Part shown: one piece after another, positions 17,122 through 25,833 of the stretch
Layout of the letters: every line of letters starts with the position of its first letter
Numbering within the stretch: position 1 is the first letter of the stretch
Assembly: GCA_945902805.1 (NCBI GenBank)
Contig: CAMDMZ010000010.1
Span: 48,153 to 112,152, forward strand
Length of the DNA stretch: 64,000 nt
Reading direction: 5' to 3'
DNA from: Propionivibrio dicarboxylicus
Lineage (GTDB): Bacteria; Pseudomonadota; Gammaproteobacteria; Burkholderiales; Rhodocyclaceae
Made by a program: the position numbers and the translations under genes
The notes under the pieces: model-generated
The model's input: only the letters and a program-made list of their open reading frames with translations
Told to the model about the DNA's origin: nothing
The model's database searches: none

Positions 17122-19101
17122 TCAGGCATTCTTCTTGAGTTGGTCCAGGATCTGCGGATTCTCGAGCGTGGACGTGTCTTGCGTGATGTCCTCGCCCTTG
17201 GCCAGACTGCGCAGCAGGCGACGCATGATCTTGCCCGAACGCGTCTTCGGCAGGTTCTCGCCAAAACGGATGTCCTTCGGCTTGGCGATCGGGCCAATTT
17301 CCTTGCCCACCCAGTCACGCAGCTCCTTGGCGATACGCTTCGCATCTTCGTCCGACGGACGTGACTGCTTCAGCACCACGAAGGCACAGATGGCTTCGCC
17401 GGTCAGGTCGTCCGGACGACCAACGACGGCAGCCTCGGCGACCAGCGGGTTCGCAACCAGTGCAGACTCGATTTCCATCGTGCCCATGCGATGACCGGAG
17501 ACGTTCAGCACGTCATCGATACGACCCATGATGGTGAAGTAGCCAGTCTTGGCATCGCGCATCGCACCATCGCCGGCGAGGTAGAGCTTGCCCGAGAAGT
17601 CAGCCGGGAAATAGGATTTGACGAAGCGATCCGGATCACCGTAGATGGTACGGATCATCGACGGCCACGGCTTCTTGATAACCAGGAAACCACCCTTGCC
17701 CCACTCGACGTCATTGCCGGTTTCATCAACAATAGCTGCTTGGATGCCCGGGAAAGGCAGTGTGCAGGAACCCGGTACCAGCGGCGTCACGGGCAGCGGG
17801 GTCATCATGTGACCACCGGTCTCGGTCTGCCAGAAGGTGTCCAGAATCGGGCAACGACCACCGCCGACATTGTTGTAGTACCACATCCAGGCTTCCGGAT
17901 TGATTGGCTCGCCGACCGAACCCAGCAGACGCAGGGAGGACAAGTTGTAGTTCTTCGGGTGTGTCGAAGGTGTGGTTTCCGATGCCTTGACCAACGAGCG
18001 GATCGCCGTCGGGGCCGTATAGAACACGGAAACCTTGTGCGCTTCGATCATCTTCCAGAAGCGGCCGGCGTCCGGGTAGGTCGGGACAGACTCGAACACG
18101 ATTTCGGTCGCGCCACAGGCCAGCGGGCCGTAGGCGATGTAAGTATGGCCCGTGACCCAGCCGATATCGGCGGTACACCAGAACACGTCATCCGGCTTGA
18201 TGTCGAAGGTCCACTTCATCGTCAGGATTGCATGCAACAGGTAGCCGCCTGTGGAATGCTGGACACCCTTCGGCTTGCCAGTGGAACCCGAGGTGTAAAG
18301 TAGGAACAGCGGATGCTCAGCCTCGACCCATTCCGGTTCGCACACGTCAGACTCATTGGCGACAATCTCGTGGTACCAGACGTCACGGCCGGCCACCATG
18401 TTGCAGGCACCACCGGTACGCTTGATCACGACCACGGACTTCACGCCGTGGCCTTGGGCCATCGACAAGGCCTCATCCACCGCCGGCTTCAGGGGGATGT
18501 TCTTGCCACCACGGCACTGCTCGTCGGCTGTAATCACGGCGACAGCGCCGGCGTCAAGGATGCGCTCTTCCAGCGACTTGGCGGAGAAGCCACCAAACAC
18601 GACCGAGTGGATCGCACCGATACGGGCACAGGCCTGCATCGCGGCAACGCCTTCAACCGACATGGCGAGATAAATCAGGACGCGGTCGCCCTTCTTGATG
18701 CCTTGGGCACGTAGTGCGTTGGCGAACTTGGCCACCTTGGCCAGCATCTCCTTGTAGGTCACCTTGGTGACCGAGCCGTCGTCGGCTTCGAAGATGATCG
18801 CGACTTTGTCGCCCTTGCCTTCCTCAACCTGACGGTCGAGGCAGTTGTAGGAAACGTTCAGCTTGCCATCGGCAAACCACTTGTAAAAAGGTGCGTTGGA
18901 CTCATCAAGTGCTTGAGTAAACGGAACTTTCCACGAAACATGTTCTTTGGCCAGACGTGCCCAGTAACCGGCGTAGTCTTGCTCGGCCTCCTTGCACAGA
19001 GCATGGTAGGCGTCCATGCTGGGGATCGTGGCCTGCTTGAGCACGGCCTCGGACGGCAGAAAAACGCGGCTTTCGGTACTTACCGATTCGATTGCGGACA
19101 T
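17122..19101 (-). CDS. acs: Acetyl-CoA synthetase (AMP-forming)
   Basis: A 659-residue enzyme that converts acetate, ATP and CoA to acetyl-CoA, AMP and PPi. It shows the AMP-binding signature [15 protein letters not shown], the Acs-specific W in [14 protein letters not shown], the hinge region [15 protein letters not shown] and the C-terminal catalytic Lys in [13 protein letters not shown], the site usually acetylated by Pat-type enzymes. Length and ends match the family (about 650 residues). A good Shine-Dalgarno (GGAGAGG) precedes the ATG at 19101. It lies next to the CrbS-like sensor that controls acs in other proteobacteria, separated by a strong terminator, so it has its own promoter. 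Confidence 0.97.
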   Translation of the reverse strand: MSAIESVSTESRVFLPSEAVLKQATIPSMDAYHALCKEAEQDYAGYWARLAKEHVSWKVPFTQALDESNAPFYKWFADGKLNVSYNCLDRQVEEGKGDKVAIIFEADDGSVTKVTYKEMLAKVAKFANALRAQGIKKGDRVLIYLAMSVEGVAAMQACARIGAIHSVVFGGFSAKSLEERILDAGAVAVITADEQCRGGKNIPLKPAVDEALSMAQGHGVKSVVVIKRTGGACNMVAGRDVWYHEIVANESDVCEPEWVEAEHPLFLLYTSGSTGKPKGVQHSTGGYLLHAILTMKWTFDIKPDDVFWCTADIGWVTGHTYIAYGPLACGATEIVFESVPTYPDAGRFWKMIEAHKVSVFYTAPTAIRSLVKASETTPSTHPKNYNLSSLRLLGSVGEPINPEAWMWYYNNVGGGRCPILDTFWQTETGGHMMTPLPVTPLVPGSCTLPFPGIQAAIVDETGNDVEWGKGGFLVIKKPWPSMIRTIYGDPDRFVKSYFPADFSGKLYLAGDGAMRDAKTGYFTIMGRIDDVLNVSGHRMGTMEIESALVANPLVAEAAVVGRPDDLTGEAICAFVVLKQSRPSDEDAKRIAKELRDWVGKEIGPIAKPKDIRFGENLPKTRSGKIMRRLLRSLAKGEDITQDTSTLENPQILDQLKKNA

Positions 19102-19284
19102 CTAAACCTCTCCTCTAGCGTTTAAAACTGGAATGTATCTGGTTTTTCGATAGCTTCAGGTCGCTCTCAGCCCAGCAAAACGGGCCGACTATCGCTTAGC
19201 GGACGATCATTCTACGAACTCTTCTATTAAAGGGGAAGAGTCTTACATAGGACTTACTTGGACACGAGGCAATGATCTGAATCC
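19102..19284 (-). promoter_or_regulatory. acs upstream region
   Basis: The 183 bp between the gspN stop and the acs start must hold the acs promoter and the end of the gsp transcript. GGAGAGG at 19106-19112 (read on the minus strand) is the acs ribosome-binding site. I see no clear sigma-54 or sigma-70 element and no obvious terminator stem. Confidence 0.4.
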
Positions 19285-20043
19285 TCAGCTTGGACACGCG
19301 AGATGCCACGTCCTGTCACCCTCGCGCCGCGCAACATGATTCAAGACTTTCCCAAGTTCGGCAGAAGCCCCCTCATTGAGTTGTGCCCGCACCTCACAGG
19401 CCATTCTGGAGCGATCTAGTGCACCCTTTCCATCCAGGCCCAAGGGCCCTGAAAGTGTCGTCAACACCAGGCTCATGGAGTTTTCATCCGGCTTCAGATC
19501 CAGTCGATAACTCCCGAGCGGAGTCGCCGAAAATTCGGCGACGGCAAGCGATTTGACTTCAATGCGTGCGGTGCCGTGGCCATCGCCGCCGGCCCAGGTC
19601 TGGGCAAGCCCGTTGGCAGTGAATTGAACCTCGCCGGTCCAACTCGAGTTAGCCACGACACGCGGAAAGAACGGTCGCAAGAAAGCCATGGGCAAACGAA
19701 CACCGGCAGAATCAATGTTCCATCGGTGAGGCGTCACCGTGATCCGAACCGGCTGCGCACCCAGATCGATGTGAAAAACGACTTCACCGCGATACAACGA
19801 ACCAAAATCGGTTGTCCAGCGGATGGCAAGTGGCTCGATTGGCAGTGTTGAAGGAGCGACAGTAATCAAAAGCCCGCCACCATGCCAGGCACTTCCTGAA
19901 CTGGAAACCATCTTCAAACGCCGGCCTGTCGCAATTTCGATCATGGATGTCGGTAAAGCGGCGGGGGCTGTGGCTGCCAACATCACCATTACGGCCACGA
20001 GAAACACGGTCACCCATACGGTCAGGCGACGTATCGGGCTCAT
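19285..20043 (-). CDS. gspN: Type II secretion protein GspN
   Basis: A 252-residue inner-membrane protein: one N-terminal signal anchor (RLTVWVTVFLVAVMVMLAATAPA) followed by a periplasmic beta-rich domain with SSGSAWHGGG, IRWTTDFGSLYRGEVVFHI and LSGPLGLDGKGAL, typical of GspN. It is the last gene of the operon; its ATG overlaps the gspM stop (ATGA). GspN is present in a subset of T2SS operons and its role in the machine is not well defined. Confidence 0.85.
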   Translation of the reverse strand: MSPIRRLTVWVTVFLVAVMVMLAATAPAALPTSMIEIATGRRLKMVSSSGSAWHGGGLLITVAPSTLPIEPLAIRWTTDFGSLYRGEVVFHIDLGAQPVRITVTPHRWNIDSAGVRLPMAFLRPFFPRVVANSSWTGEVQFTANGLAQTWAGGDGHGTARIEVKSLAVAEFSATPLGSYRLDLKPDENSMSLVLTTLSGPLGLDGKGALDRSRMACEVRAQLNEGASAELGKVLNHVARREGDRTWHLACPS

Positions 20044-20537
20044 GGCATGGGATCAGCCAAGGCGAAGCGCGCCCGCACCCGCACTTGAGCCTGATCGCCC
20101 TGACTGATTTCACAGAAAACAAGACGTAGAGCGAGCTCACGCTGTACTGCCGCCACAAACTCCAGCCAGGAATCAAACGCGACCGTAGCGTCAAAACTGA
20201 TTCCTCGTGCGCTCTCCAGCGTCAAGGCCGTTGCCGGCAATCCGGGAAGACGTGGCTGGACGATCTCCAAGGTTCGACGCAACAGAATTTCTCCCTCATC
20301 CTGCCGAATTAGAGGTTTGGCGCGCAATTCCCCCACGCGTTTCTCGATCGCACGCGCCTGCGCCGCCTTGTGCTCCAAAACGAGCAGCTCTTGGCGGAGC
20401 GTGATAGTCGTTTCGTAGGAACTCCAAATGATCTGGATCACTGTTGAAAGACCAACGACGATGGCCAGGATCAGCAAGGCTCGCTGTTCGCGTTCAGCCA
20501 GTGCCAGATACCTCGACTTGAGAGTGCTCCAACTCAT
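20040..20537 (-). CDS. gspM: Type II secretion protein GspM
   Basis: A 165-residue bitopic inner-membrane protein with a short cytoplasmic N-terminus, a TM helix (ALLILAIVVGLSTVIQIIWS), then a coiled-coil and ferredoxin-like periplasmic domain. GspM pairs with GspL in the assembly platform. Sequence conservation in this family is low, so the call rests on topology, size and position between gspL and gspN, with ATGA overlaps on both sides. Confidence 0.85.
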   Translation of the reverse strand: MSWSTLKSRYLALAEREQRALLILAIVVGLSTVIQIIWSSYETTITLRQELLVLEHKAAQARAIEKRVGELRAKPLIRQDEGEILLRRTLEIVQPRLPGLPATALTLESARGISFDATVAFDSWLEFVAAVQRELALRLVFCEISQGDQAQVRVRARFALADPMP

Positions 20538-21727
20538 TGCGCGCCTCCCACCACGAGCACGGACGGTTTGCCTTCTTCAATAGATGTTTGGGCGGATAAG
20601 CCACGCCTTTGCAACGCGCCGACGAGGGCGACAATATCCTTGGGCGGCGCCGCAAACTCAAGGCGAAGCTGGCGATTCTCATAACGAATTCGAAGCGGCT
20701 GACCAAGCACGGGTGGCGCATCTACGGACAATGCGGCCAGTAACTGCAGAAAATCGCTGCTTGCGAAATCCCCCCTCAGATTAGCCAAGCGTCCCGCATC
20801 AGCCTGCAACTGGGCAAACGGATCAAGAATCGGTCGATTCCCCGGAAAACTTCGTTGATAGATGGTGGTGATCTCTTGCCGTAGCGCATGTTCGCGTTGC
20901 CCCAGCCATAGCGATTCGATCACCAGTGCCAGACCAGCGATTCCCAAGGCGGCGCCAAGCACCCAGAGGGCCGGACGATATCGGCTGAAAGCGCGTCCTA
21001 GAGCCTTAGGCGCAAACGGACCGGTCAGCAAGTTATTCGCCCTGACCAAGGATGCCGTGCGCCAATCCCACACCGCCCAACTGTGACATGGAACACCTAG
21101 CTCCTGACCCCAACGCGCGAGATCCGGCGCTTGTTTACCATCGCTAACGACATCAACGCCGAGCGGCAATCGCGCGGCCTGCCGAGACGCAGCAAGATCA
21201 AGTGAAAGTTCAACCGGAAGACCGTCACCGGTCAAATCAACTGCATAACCACGGTTGACGTCCGTGCGTACCACACCGCGCTCAGCGAGTATTGCGACGG
21301 ACAAGTGGTTAGTCTGGATAGGAAGCAACTGGACCTCCCAGACGAGGCGTTGTACCTTGCGTCCAAGCTGGCGCAAAGTCTCCAGAACGTCGGTCAAGCG
21401 TTGCCGACGAACCAGCCAGACCGGAATCTTTCCTGCCTGATCGGACCGCCCCACCACCCAGTGCTCGTCAGCGAGATCACCCAGCAATTGATCCTCGAGC
21501 GACAACACAATCACCTCATCGTCGAGTTTTCGTGCCTTCGCCGGCACCTCAGCATAAAGGCAGAGGCACTGCTCGGCGGTTAGCACCACCTCACACTCGT
21601 CGGACTCGGGCCAGGTTCGCGGATCACTGAATCCGCTCTGCAGCAGTCGCCCATCCTCATCGCACAATGCCCACCCGCAGGAGGTATTGGCGGCCGGCCA
21701 GGTCGAGGGAATCAATAAACGTAGCAT
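20534..21727 (-). CDS. gspL: Type II secretion protein GspL
   Basis: A 397-residue protein with a cytoplasmic actin-like domain (LRLLIPSTWPAANTSCGWAL, VIVLSLEDQLLGDL), one TM helix (ALWVLGAALGIAGLALVIESL, about 265-285) and a periplasmic ferredoxin-like domain (PLRIRYENRQLRLEFAAPP). GspL recruits the GspE ATPase to the membrane. The ATG at 21727 gives the usual GspL N-terminus but has no Shine-Dalgarno; a GTG at 21790 inside the end of gspK would add 21 residues. The stop overlaps gspM. Confidence 0.88.
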   Translation of the reverse strand: MLRLLIPSTWPAANTSCGWALCDEDGRLLQSGFSDPRTWPESDECEVVLTAEQCLCLYAEVPAKARKLDDEVIVLSLEDQLLGDLADEHWVVGRSDQAGKIPVWLVRRQRLTDVLETLRQLGRKVQRLVWEVQLLPIQTNHLSVAILAERGVVRTDVNRGYAVDLTGDGLPVELSLDLAASRQAARLPLGVDVVSDGKQAPDLARWGQELGVPCHSWAVWDWRTASLVRANNLLTGPFAPKALGRAFSRYRPALWVLGAALGIAGLALVIESLWLGQREHALRQEITTIYQRSFPGNRPILDPFAQLQADAGRLANLRGDFASSDFLQLLAALSVDAPPVLGQPLRIRYENRQLRLEFAAPPKDIVALVGALQRRGLSAQTSIEEGKPSVLVVGGAQ

Positions 21728-21756
21728 AGGAGGTCGAGGAGCAGTTCGGGCGCAGA

Positions 21757-22665
21757 TTATCCGAATCGCCTCCAAACAACTACTGGCCACCCCTGACCAC
21801 GATCAATCAGGGCCACCATTTGAACTTGGCTCTTGCCAAATGCCGCCTGTAGGCGCAAGGAAAAGTACCTTGAGCGGGTCGCAATCCGGCCCTCACCCTG
21901 GCCGGGGAAATCCTTGCCGAAACGTGTCCGAAAATCAGCTATATCGCGAAACGGGAGACGCTGCCCTTGGAGCACCAACTGCTCCGCGTCGGCGCTTGAA
22001 AGACCAGTCAGAACCGCTTCAAGCACGATAGCCGAGGCACCATTCACGTTGATCTGAGTGGTTCCCGGTAACACAGTGACGTGTGGGCGCAGTCGTTCCA
22101 TTACCACAACGTCATAGCCTTTGACGAGCAACAGATCCTCGATCACGCTGAGCGATGCCCCCAGAGTTCTGGTAGTTGGAGAGTGGGCAAGGTAGTAAGT
22201 ATCTTCGGCACCGCCAGGGCGGGCCTCCGTATCGACATCGATCCAGTCTGCCAGGGTTTCAGCGAGCTCTGTCGGCAAGTTGAGCTCGGCCAATAGCCGT
22301 CGATAGACGATTAGTTCCGGTTCGTTGATCTTTCCGCTTGCTGTCAACAGATTGTTCAGATTCCAACGTACTTGCTCATCAAACAATTGCCCACCCACCT
22401 GCCCTCCTTCCGCATCCATGGGGGGAATCTGCCTTGCCCAGGGCTCCTGCGGATGATCGACCGCGCTATTTGCCGCATCATCCGCCAACACGGCGGCGGC
22501 CCACTGAGCGGCCGCATCGGCCAGCAAACGCGCCTGAGCCAAATCACGCATGGACTCGACCTGACTGATCCACATGCTGCTCCGCCAAAGCAGATGGGTC
22601 GCCAGACTCGCCGCGATCGCGACCACGACCAAGGCCGTCACCAAAGCAACACCGCGCGATCTCAT
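21757..22665 (-). CDS. gspK: Type II secretion minor pseudopilin GspK
   Basis: The start at 22665 overlaps the gspJ stop (ATGA) and gives the short leader MRSRG before a pseudopilin helix (VALVTALVVVAIAASLATHL). The 302-residue length and the large globular domain (AEDTYYLAHSPTTRTLGA, INVNGASAIVLEAVLTGL, FRDIADFRTR) are typical for GspK, the largest pseudopilin, which caps the pseudopilus with GspI and GspJ. It lacks the +5 Glu, as is normal for GspK. Confidence 0.9.
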   Translation of the reverse strand: MRSRGVALVTALVVVAIAASLATHLLWRSSMWISQVESMRDLAQARLLADAAAQWAAAVLADDAANSAVDHPQEPWARQIPPMDAEGGQVGGQLFDEQVRWNLNNLLTASGKINEPELIVYRRLLAELNLPTELAETLADWIDVDTEARPGGAEDTYYLAHSPTTRTLGASLSVIEDLLLVKGYDVVVMERLRPHVTVLPGTTQINVNGASAIVLEAVLTGLSSADAEQLVLQGQRLPFRDIADFRTRFGKDFPGQGEGRIATRSRYFSLRLQAAFGKSQVQMVALIDRGQGWPVVVWRRFG

Positions 22666-23219
22666 GGCAAGGCAAACAGGCGCGTGATGCGCTCGCCGGA
22701 AATCAGAGTCAGGTCGATGCTTAGCGCTAGCGGCAAACGCCCGGGATCCTGCCACCCTGCCAGAAAACTCCCGTTCGCATCCAGAAACGTGAATCGCAGT
22801 TGGGAAACCCCGTCGAGGATCGCTACTGGATCCGGATCGCGCCCCTGTCCTCGATCTGGTTGTGGCAACTGCACTAACCAGAGTTGCTCATCCTTGAACT
22901 GGTAGCGTTGCCGTCGTGGCGGCTGGTTTTCTGCCACACGGGAAAACTCGAGCGCGTTGACATCCCCCACCAGCGGGGCCAACAACGTTCCGTCGCCGTT
23001 TCGCGCCGGACGCTTGAGCACCTGAGTGAGATCAACTTCAAGCCGCTCGAAAACAAAGGCCAAGCCTTGCCAGCGCAGCATCTCGACCTCGGTTCGCGCA
23101 TTCGTCTGGAGTAAGCCGTTCAAGCCGCGATACGCCAGCGGCACTGCAATCGCTAGCAAGGCCATGGCGACCAGAAGTTCCATCAAGGTCATCCCTCGGG
23201 TTGGACGCCGTATCGTCAT
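22662..23219 (-). CDS. gspJ: Type II secretion minor pseudopilin GspJ
   Basis: A 185-residue pseudopilin with leader MTIRRPTRG cleaved before MTLMELLVAMALLAIAVPLAY, with Glu at the mature +5 position. The globular domain contains the GspJ hallmark RNGDGTLLAPLVGD and RQRYQFKDEQLWLVQ. ATGA overlaps join it to gspI upstream and gspK downstream. It is part of the pseudopilus tip complex. Confidence 0.92.
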   Translation of the reverse strand: MTIRRPTRGMTLMELLVAMALLAIAVPLAYRGLNGLLQTNARTEVEMLRWQGLAFVFERLEVDLTQVLKRPARNGDGTLLAPLVGDVNALEFSRVAENQPPRRQRYQFKDEQLWLVQLPQPDRGQGRDPDPVAILDGVSQLRFTFLDANGSFLAGWQDPGRLPLALSIDLTLISGERITRLFALP

Positions 23220-23659
23220 TTCGGACGATTGACCAGAAATCCGCTGAGTGTCGTCAGTGGTTGTGCCGAAGATTCGGCTGCGAATACGGTCACTTCAACC
23301 CGCCGGAAGCGCGCATTGGGTGTTGCGGCCACCCGCTCGCGCCAAAGTAAGCGGACACCTGCCTGGATGACTTCACCTTCTCGTTCGCCAACCGCCGGCC
23401 AGGCACGGCGCGCCCGATGGTCGGCCAGACGATTGGCCGCTACCCAGTCGGCTGCAATTCGCTGGCGAAGCGCTTCGGTTGTCTGAATCGCCGATGAGGT
23501 CGAGCGTATGGCGGCGAGCAAGGCCAGCGACAGTACGGCAATGGCGACCAAAACCTCAAGCAAGGTGAATCCGCGTGGACGGGCCATTGCTTGCGGTCTG
23601 CCGTCTTGCCAGCACCGACTTTTTTGTCCAAGCAAGGTGAATCCGCGCGGACCGGTCAT
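23216..23659 (-). CDS. gspI: Type II secretion minor pseudopilin GspI with duplicated leader
   Basis: Two starts are possible. The ATG at 23659 overlaps the gspH stop (ATGA) and gives 147 residues beginning MTGPRGFTLLG. The ATG at 23587 gives 123 residues beginning MARPRGFTLLEVLVAIAVL, a perfect prepilin leader and helix with Glu at +5. The DNA shows why: two 36-bp direct repeats (23557-23592 and 23629-23664, 33 of 36 identical) duplicate the leader around a 36-bp insert carrying the dispersed repeat. The insertion totals 72 bp and keeps the frame. The functional protein is probably made from 23587. The C-terminal domain (ADWVAANRLADHR, FRRVEVTVFAA) is a normal GspI. Confidence 0.88.
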   Translation of the reverse strand: MTGPRGFTLLGQKSRCWQDGRPQAMARPRGFTLLEVLVAIAVLSLALLAAIRSTSSAIQTTEALRQRIAADWVAANRLADHRARRAWPAVGEREGEVIQAGVRLLWRERVAATPNARFRRVEVTVFAAESSAQPLTTLSGFLVNRPK

Positions 23660-23664
23660 TGCTT
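23557..23664. repeat. 36-bp direct repeats flanking a dispersed-repeat insert in gspI
   Basis: Copy A 23557-23592 and copy B 23629-23664 differ at three positions. They enclose 36 bp (23593-23628) holding the dispersed repeat. Both copies encode the prepilin leader (RGFTLL) with its own ATG. The period of 72 bp preserves the reading frame. Confidence 0.9.
23600..23625 (-). repeat. Dispersed ORF-embedded repeat, copy 4 (in gspI 5' region)
   Basis: GCCGTCTTGCCAGCACCGAC followed by a T run, with CC changed to TT relative to the consensus. In the gspI sense strand it is read as KSRCWQDG, a different frame from the rmlA and crbS copies. Confidence 0.8.
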
Positions 23665-24156
23665 CGGAACGACCTCGGGTTCTTTGCTTGTCCTGATACT
23701 TCCGGCAGGTGAGGCCAAAACTCGGTAGCGCGCATCTGTTCCCAAGATGGCAATATTGAGGACTGGTGGCATCATGGAGAACACGATTCGCTGCCCAGGA
23801 AGAATCGCCTGACCTTCCCAAAAAACATCGGCAAACCGGATGGCATCAGGAAGCTTTCGGGCTCTAAAATCACTGTTCTGCGTGATGACTGTCCATTCAC
23901 CATCAGCCGCTTGCTCCCAGAACTGGTACGCATCGACGCTATGGCTCCAGGCATATTTCTTCGCCGAAGTGCGCGCCGAGAGAGCGACGGTTTCCAGACT
24001 CATGGCCAGCCGTTCGGCCTCCTCCTTGACGGTTCCCCGTCCGCTTGAGCCAACGCTCAAGCCCACTCCGACAAGCAATACGGCAATGATCACGATCACG
24101 ACCAATAACTCGAGCAGCGTCATGCCCCGATTGGATTGCCTGCGGCAGATGAACAC
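23656..24156 (-). CDS. gspH: Type II secretion minor pseudopilin GspH
   Basis: A 166-residue pseudopilin: basic leader MFICRRQSNRG, then MTLLELLVVIVIIAVLLVGVG with Glu at +5. The body (LAMSLETVALSARTSAKKYAWS, YQFWEQAADGEWTVI) is GspH-like. It is a minor component that links the pseudopilus tip to the shaft. Its stop overlaps the upstream of the two possible gspI starts. Confidence 0.9.
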   Translation of the reverse strand: MFICRRQSNRGMTLLELLVVIVIIAVLLVGVGLSVGSSGRGTVKEEAERLAMSLETVALSARTSAKKYAWSHSVDAYQFWEQAADGEWTVITQNSDFRARKLPDAIRFADVFWEGQAILPGQRIVFSMMPPVLNIAILGTDARYRVLASPAGSIRTSKEPEVVPKQ

Positions 24157-24171
24157 CAGCTAATGGCCGTT

Positions 24172-24579
24172 CTATAAGGCCCAGGAACCTATATCGGCAT
24201 TGCCCGCTTCGCCACCTGGCACGCCGTCGGCACCAAAACTCCAGATATCGAATTCGCCACGCACGCCCGGAAACAGGTACTGATACGGCTTACCCCATGG
24301 GTCTTGAGGCAAACGGTCCAGATAGCGCCCCAGCAATGCGTTCAAGCCCTGATCACCCGGGGGATATTGCTTGTTGTCGAGTTTGTAAAGTTTGACTGCC
24401 TGAGCAAGACTTGCCACATCCTGACGTGCGGCAACGATTCGCGCCTCATCGGGACGCGACATTACTTTCGGCACGATCATGGCAGCCATGATCGCCAGAA
24501 TGACGATGACGACCATCACTTCGATCAGGGTAAAGCCGCGAACAAAGTGAATCCGTGCGGTATTGAGAAGCTTGGGCAT
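24172..24579 (-). CDS. gspG: Type II secretion major pseudopilin GspG
   Basis: The ATG at 24579 is preceded by AAGGAA and gives 135 residues. The leader ends RG before FTLIEVMVVIVILAIMAAMIVP (Glu at +5). The family signature KLDNKQYPPGDQGLNALL and the calcium-site C-terminus (WSFGADGVPGGEAGNADIGSW) are complete. GspG polymerises into the pseudopilus. It sits between gspF and gspH as usual. Confidence 0.95.
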   Translation of the reverse strand: MPKLLNTARIHFVRGFTLIEVMVVIVILAIMAAMIVPKVMSRPDEARIVAARQDVASLAQAVKLYKLDNKQYPPGDQGLNALLGRYLDRLPQDPWGKPYQYLFPGVRGEFDIWSFGADGVPGGEAGNADIGSWAL

Positions 24580-24616
24580 CAAAATTCCTTGATTGATTTT
24601 TCTATAAAGAAAAAAA

Positions 24617-25825
24617 CTATCGTAACAGCAGATTGATATTAACAATGGGCAACAGAATGGCCAGCACGATCAACATGACCACGCCGCCCATGACAAGAAT
24701 CAGCAGCGGCTCGATCAAGGTCAGCATCATCCCGACGCGTCGATCGAGATCTGCCTGATGTTGAACGGCAGCACGGCCCAGCGCTTCGTCGAGACGACCG
24801 CTGGTCTCACCACTCGCCACCATGTGGATCAGCAGCGGCGGAAACGCCTTGCTCTCCGCCAGCGCACGATGCAATGGCACACCTTCCCGAACGCGCTGGG
24901 TGGCCTGGTCGATCATGTCCTGCAAAGGAAGACTGGAGATGACCTGACGGCTGGCAAGCAACGCATCGATCAAAGGCACGCCACTGCCCACCAGAATCGC
25001 CAGCGTACTGGCGAAGCGTTCGGTCTCACGCAATTGCAGCAAGCGACCAATGACCGGTAGCCCAAGTAGCGAAGTCTGCCAACGTCGGCGAAACCCGTCG
25101 TTTCGGTACAGGCGAACGAATGACCATATCGCTAGTGGCAACATCACGGCGACTGGTAGAGCCAGCATCCGAACCAGATTACTTACCCAAATCAGCCCCT
25201 GGGTCAGGAGTGGCAGACTTTGTTTCCCTTGCTCAAACACGGCCACAATCTGGGGCACGACAAACACCATCAACGCGCCAATCACGGCCAGCGCCACCGT
25301 GGTCAGCAGCGCCGGGTAGATCATTGCCCCGATTACTCGCCGACGGGAGGCCAGCCCGGCCTCAAGATAGCTCGCCAAACGCTCCAGCAAACGCGACAAT
25401 TGTCCAGAGCGTTCCCCGGCACCGACGACGGCACAGTAGACCGGGGGGAAGGCCCCCTGAAACTTCGTCAGGGAGTTACTCAGACTATTGCCGGCCACTG
25501 TCTCGGCACGCACTCCGGCAAGAATCCCTCGAATCACCGGATCGTCTGATTGTTCGATGACCGCGTTCAACGCATGCTCGATCGATAACCCCGCATCGAG
25601 CAGGGTCGACCATTCGCGAGTGGCACCGGCAAGTCCCGCGAGCGATATCTGGCTCCGTACTAAGCGACGAGGATCCTTCCCGGAATTTGTCACCGGATCG
25701 ACCGTGACCGGCAACAGTTTCTGCTCACGTAGCAGTGAGCGCGCCAAGCGAGGACTATCGGCCTCAATTACTCCGGTCAGTTCGCGTCCGTTCGGGTCAA
25801 CAGCGCGGTAGCTGAATGCTGCCAT
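24617..25825 (-). CDS. gspF: Type II secretion inner-membrane platform protein GspF
   Basis: A 402-residue polytopic protein with two repeated GspF/PilC cytoplasmic helical domains (REWSTLLDAGLSIEHALNAV and FASTLAILVGSGVPLIDALLA) and three TM segments (ALLTTVALAVIGALMVFVVP, VAVMLPLAIWSFV, VMGGVVMLIVLAILLPIV). It forms the core of the assembly platform and contacts GspE and GspL. It starts 8 bp after the gspE stop. Confidence 0.95.
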   Translation of the reverse strand: MAAFSYRAVDPNGRELTGVIEADSPRLARSLLREQKLLPVTVDPVTNSGKDPRRLVRSQISLAGLAGATREWSTLLDAGLSIEHALNAVIEQSDDPVIRGILAGVRAETVAGNSLSNSLTKFQGAFPPVYCAVVGAGERSGQLSRLLERLASYLEAGLASRRRVIGAMIYPALLTTVALAVIGALMVFVVPQIVAVFEQGKQSLPLLTQGLIWVSNLVRMLALPVAVMLPLAIWSFVRLYRNDGFRRRWQTSLLGLPVIGRLLQLRETERFASTLAILVGSGVPLIDALLASRQVISSLPLQDMIDQATQRVREGVPLHRALAESKAFPPLLIHMVASGETSGRLDEALGRAAVQHQADLDRRVGMMLTLIEPLLILVMGGVVMLIVLAILLPIVNINLLLR

Positions 25826-25833
25826 TCGCCTGG

